DNA of 64,000 bases from contig CAYYPK010000006.1 of the NCBI GenBank assembly GCA_964473525.1, positions 62,001 to 126,000 on the forward strand, in the 5' to 3' direction. A model generated the notes under the pieces. The model did not search any database. It saw only the letters and a program-made list of their open reading frames with translations, and had not been told where the DNA came from. The position numbers were made by a program, and so were the translations under genes. This document shows positions 61,166-64,000 of this stretch, one piece after another. Each line of letters opens with the position of its first letter. The first letter of the stretch is position 1. Source of the stretch: GCA-2687025 sp964473525. GTDB taxonomy: Bacteria; Poribacteria; WGA-4E; GCA-2687025.

Positions 61166-63400
61166 CTACTTCCGCACCACAATCGTCCTGCGCGCCGAGT
61201 ACGTTCCGGCGACGAGATCCACCACGTACACGCCGCTCGCCACCGGCGCGCCCATGGCGTCTCGGCCGTCCCAATGGGCGGCGCGGCCTCGCTCCCGGTA
61301 GCGTCCGGGCCGCAGACCCCCGAGGTCCAGCGCCCTCACCAAGCCGCCGGCTGCGTTGTAGATGCGCACCGAAACGTCTGACGGCGCCGCTAGGTCGAAG
61401 GGAATCCACGTCTCCGGGTTGAACGGGTTCGGGTAGCTCGGGAGCAGCGCGTTCTGCTCTGGCGTCAGCGCGGCGAGCTTGATGTCCGACCACGTGGTTG
61501 CGTGCTTCCCACCTGGCTCAACGGCGACGTTCTGGTCCACCGTGGCCCGGAGCAGTCCTTGGCTCGTGCCGGCCAGCAAGCCGTCGTCGTAGGCGACAAG
61601 ACTCCACACGCGCAGCCCCGCAAGCCCAGCCGCCATCCACTTGTCGGTGCCGGCGTAGAGCCTGTGGACGCCGTGCGTGTAGCTGCCCACGTAAAGCGAC
61701 CTCCCGAGGGATGCGAACCGCGTACCCGCGAACCGTTCCGGGTCGTTCGCATCGTCTTCGTCCCCTAAAGGCAATCCCTGCATAGCGTCCACCCAGTGGC
61801 GCGACCCTTCATCCCATCCGAAGACGCCCCGCTCTCCCGCGATGTAGAGACGCCCATCGAACGTGTGCAGGTCCGACCCGCGCACGGAGCCGGCGTTCCA
61901 GAGGGGCTCCCACGTGGCTCCGCCGTCGTGCGATCGCGTTGTGAAGTTGTGCGCCACGGCGTAGAGCGCCGCGCCGTGGGCGCCGATCGTCAAGGGCCCG
62001 TCACCGAACGCGAAGTACTGACGACCGTCCTCGAGCACAGGCCCGCCGACCGGCTCCCACGCTTCGCCGTCCTGGCTGCTCAGGAACGCGCCGTGGTAGT
62101 AGGCGACGTACAGGCGTTCGCCTACTCGGAGAATCTCTCGTGGGCTGCTGGAGGCGTAGGAGACGCCGCTGCCGGTGTCTCTGGTCGGCACGCCTTCGTT
62201 GATCTCGCGCCACGTGCGGCCAAGGTCGTCGCTACGGAACAGCCCCTGGCGGCACGTAGCCGCATAGACCGCCCCACCGTCGGTTGCAAGCAGAGGAGCG
62301 CCACGGTAGAGGTCGGTGTGACGCCACGTACCTCCAGCGTCGTCGGAAACGTGCACGCCGCTCTCCGTGCCGATGTATATCTGATCTCCGTCGACCGCCA
62401 CGGAGAACACTTCCATGTCCGACATGCCGCGGCTGACGTTCCGCCACGAGACGCCATCAGGGTCGAGCGTGAAGACGCCGTCGCCCGCTACGTACTCGCG
62501 ACCCCCTACCACGACGGCGTCGGTGGCTATGGCCCCTTCGCCAATGCGCATGTCTACCCACGTCGCGCCACCATCCTCGGAACGGACGACTCCGGGTTGC
62601 CGGGAAAACTCCCGTCGATCGGTCCCTACGTAGAGGACGCCGTCCGTGGCGACCATCCACTCGACATCGACGCCGTCGAGCGGCGTGCGTGTCCATGTGA
62701 CACTGTCCGCGTCGAACCTGTACACGCCTCCTGCTTCTGCTGCGACGTAGACTGTGTCGCCCAAAGTCGCGAGGGCCACGAGCCTGTCGTCAGGCAAGTC
62801 CGGCCCGACGTCCTCCCAACCATCCTGGCCGTTGGCGGAGCGGTACACGGCGTTGGCGGAAGCGGCGAAGACAGCGGCGTCCGTCGCGGCTACGTCGACG
62901 CCGCGCGCGTTCCCCATCCGCGACTCGGTCCACGTCTCCCCGCTGTCCTCGGAGCGGTACACGCGCGTCGTGGCGCCGACGAACGGCCACACGCCGTACA
63001 CCACGCCGTGCTGAGCCGCGAGCCCGCGCGGCATGAAATTCAGGTTCGTGACGTCCCATGTCCGGCCGCCATCGTCCGAGCGATGGAGTCTGCTCCGTCT
63101 GTCGACCTCGACTCCGGCATAGACCACGTTCCCCTCGGCGGCAAGGCGGGAGACGCTGCCGTCGACGAAGCCGGACAGCTCCCACAGTTCGCCCTCATTC
63201 TCGGATCGGAACAGGCCAGCGCTCGTGCCGGCGAGGAGAGCGCCATCCTGCGTCGCCGTCAAGCATCGCACGTTGGCTCCGTAGATCCCCTCGACGCGCT
63301 CCCACAAGATGCCGGGAGCAGCGCGCGCCCCGAAGGCCGCAGCCATTGCGACCATCCACGTCAAAGCGCCCATCGCCAGGTGTCGCCCATGCCGTTTCAT
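61166..63400 (-). CDS. Secreted beta-propeller with C-terminal sorting-type domain, copy A
   Basis: A 744-residue exported protein. Signal peptide (MGALTWMVAMAAAFGARA, about 1-30) and at least ten propeller repeats of the GLFRSENEGELWEL, LHRSDDGGRTWDV, VYRSEDSGETWTE type (BNR/PSII-assembly-like, with a DGGxTW core). The C-terminal 75 residues contain SYPNPFNPETWIPFDLA and a beta-rich region ending GVYVVDLVAGTYSARR, a FlgD/sorting-type domain found in Poribacteria-like proteomes. ATG 63400 has a GGAGG site. A paralogue lies immediately upstream (63423 onward). Confidence 0.85.
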   Translation of the reverse strand: MKRHGRHLAMGALTWMVAMAAAFGARAAPGILWERVEGIYGANVRCLTATQDGALLAGTSAGLFRSENEGELWELSGFVDGSVSRLAAEGNVVYAGVEVDRRSRLHRSDDGGRTWDVTNLNFMPRGLAAQHGVVYGVWPFVGATTRVYRSEDSGETWTESRMGNARGVDVAATDAAVFAASANAVYRSANGQDGWEDVGPDLPDDRLVALATLGDTVYVAAEAGGVYRFDADSVTWTRTPLDGVDVEWMVATDGVLYVGTDRREFSRQPGVVRSEDGGATWVDMRIGEGAIATDAVVVGGREYVAGDGVFTLDPDGVSWRNVSRGMSDMEVFSVAVDGDQIYIGTESGVHVSDDAGGTWRHTDLYRGAPLLATDGGAVYAATCRQGLFRSDDLGRTWREINEGVPTRDTGSGVSYASSSPREILRVGERLYVAYYHGAFLSSQDGEAWEPVGGPVLEDGRQYFAFGDGPLTIGAHGAALYAVAHNFTTRSHDGGATWEPLWNAGSVRGSDLHTFDGRLYIAGERGVFGWDEGSRHWVDAMQGLPLGDEDDANDPERFAGTRFASLGRSLYVGSYTHGVHRLYAGTDKWMAAGLAGLRVWSLVAYDDGLLAGTSQGLLRATVDQNVAVEPGGKHATTWSDIKLAALTPEQNALLPSYPNPFNPETWIPFDLAAPSDVSVRIYNAAGGLVRALDLGGLRPGRYRERGRAAHWDGRDAMGAPVASGVYVVDLVAGTYSARRTIVVRK

Positions 63401-63422
63401 CGCCACGCCTCCCATGACCGGA

Positions 63423-64000
63423 CTACTTGCGCACGACCAAGCGCCTGCGTTCGGTGTAGCTTCCGGCGACGAGCTCGACCACGTAGACGCCGCTCGCGAC
63501 CGGCGACCCGGTGGCGTTTCGCCCGTCCCAATGGGCCGCGCGGTGGCGAGCGCGGTAGCGTCCTGGAGCCAAGCGCCCAAGGCTGAGCGCCCTGACGACG
63601 CGTCCGCGCGCGTCGTAGATGCGAATGGACACGCTCGCCGGTTCGGCCAGGTCGAAAGGAATCCAGGTCTCGGGGTTGAACGGGTTGGGGTAGTTGGGGA
63701 GCAACGCGCTTTGCTCTGGAATCAGGGCGGCGAGCTTGATGTCCGCCCACGCGGTCGCGCCCTTCCCGCGCGGCTCGACGGCGACGTTCTGGTCCACGGA
63801 CGCACGAAACAGGCCCTCGCCCGTGGCGGCGAGGAGACCGTCCTCGTACGCTGTGAGGCCCCATACGAGCATCTCCTCGAGCCCGGCGGACACCCACGTG
63901 TCGCTAGAGGCGTACAGGCGGTGGACGCCGCCGTGCACCTGATTGCCCACGTAGAGCGATTTCCCAAGCGACGCGAAGCGCGTGCCGTAGAAGGAGCGTT
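63423..64000 (-). CDS. Secreted beta-propeller with C-terminal sorting-type domain, copy B (right edge partial)
   Basis: The frame is open to the right edge, giving the last 192 residues of a paralogue of the neighbouring propeller. The edge begins RSFYGTRFASLGKSLYVG, matching the copy A segment FAGTRFASLGRSLYVG. The C-terminus has NYPNPFNPETWIPFDLA and ends GVYVVELVAGSYTERR. The N-terminal part is outside the window. The stop is 22 bases before the copy A start, so the two are tandem in one transcript. Confidence 0.85.
   Translation of the reverse strand, partial: RSFYGTRFASLGKSLYVGNQVHGGVHRLYASSDTWVSAGLEEMLVWGLTAYEDGLLAATGEGLFRASVDQNVAVEPRGKGATAWADIKLAALIPEQSALLPNYPNPFNPETWIPFDLAEPASVSIRIYDARGRVVRALSLGRLAPGRYRARHRAAHWDGRNATGSPVASGVYVVELVAGSYTERRRLVVRK

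Noticed and set aside
61796..63586. A 596-residue plus-strand frame opposite the propeller gene
   Set aside because: Its composition is that of an antisense shadow; the minus strand has a signal peptide, propeller repeats and a ribosome site.

Overview
This is a G+C-rich bacterial draft scaffold with two runs of ten Ns (19947-19956 and 51089-51098). No rRNA, tRNA, CRISPR array or replication origin was recognised. The gene content resembles sponge-associated or marine candidate phyla such as Candidatus Poribacteria: phytanoyl-CoA dioxygenase with HEAT repeats, sulfatases, Gfo/Idh/MocA oxidoreductase, LamG and FG-GAP secreted proteins, ankyrin proteins, and two secreted propellers ending in the sorting-type motif YPNPFNPETWIPFDLA. 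That assignment is inference from gene content; no marker gene is present.

Layout. 1-5.2 kb: partial unknown gene, SIS/GmhA-like isomerase, two VOC proteins, a secreted C39/BtrH-like protein, a small secreted protein, and a decayed IS256-type transposase. 5.2-11.2 kb (+): queG overlapping a ceramidase-like gene, a membrane adenylate cyclase, a helical protein and a secreted propeller. 11.4-14.8 kb: Eis-like acetyltransferase (-), TolB-like propeller and a duplicated small membrane protein (+). 14.8-23.0 kb (-): an operon with a visible promoter encoding UxuA, a PcRGLX/YetA-like (rhamnogalacturonan-lyase-like) secreted protein interrupted by a gap, a TPR/FG-GAP protein, and a small ORF that appears to start at ATA. 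23.2-27.4 kb: lipase-like hydrolase, PhoD phosphatase, a ghost of uxuA, and a GH43/GH130-like protein. 27.6-32.6 kb (-): a double-TAXI membrane receptor-like protein, a multi-pass membrane protein and an arylsulfatase. 32.7-42.7 kb (+): DUF5916 outer-membrane protein, URO-D family protein, methyltransferase with a nonsense codon, ankyrin/beta-lactamase fusion, ECF sigma factor/ankyrin fusion and a LamG protein. 42.7-51.0 kb (-): sulfatase, glycoside hydrolase, 2-hydroxyacid dehydrogenase, AAA/WD40 protein split by an amber codon, and a 2OG-Fe(II) oxygenase. 51.3-64 kb: pentapeptide lipoprotein-like protein, prenyltransferase-fold protein, frameshifted polysaccharide deacetylase, Nramp transporter, RelE-like toxin pair, Gfo/Idh/MocA and PhyH-HEAT operon, NAGPA-domain protein, a DUF2892 gene behind a consensus promoter and structured leader, and two paralogous secreted propellers, the last cut by the window edge.

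The metabolic theme is breakdown of sulfated and uronic-acid-containing glycans: a lyase-like protein and mannonate dehydratase in one operon, two sulfatases, glycoside hydrolases and a deacetylase. Regulatory and interaction genes are unusual domain fusions (sigma factor plus ankyrin, double TAXI plus membrane anchor, AAA plus WD40). A second theme is decay. Three genes are broken by single-site lesions, one carries an apparent insertion at an assembly gap, and three intergenic stretches hold gene ghosts. Some of these lesions could be assembly errors.
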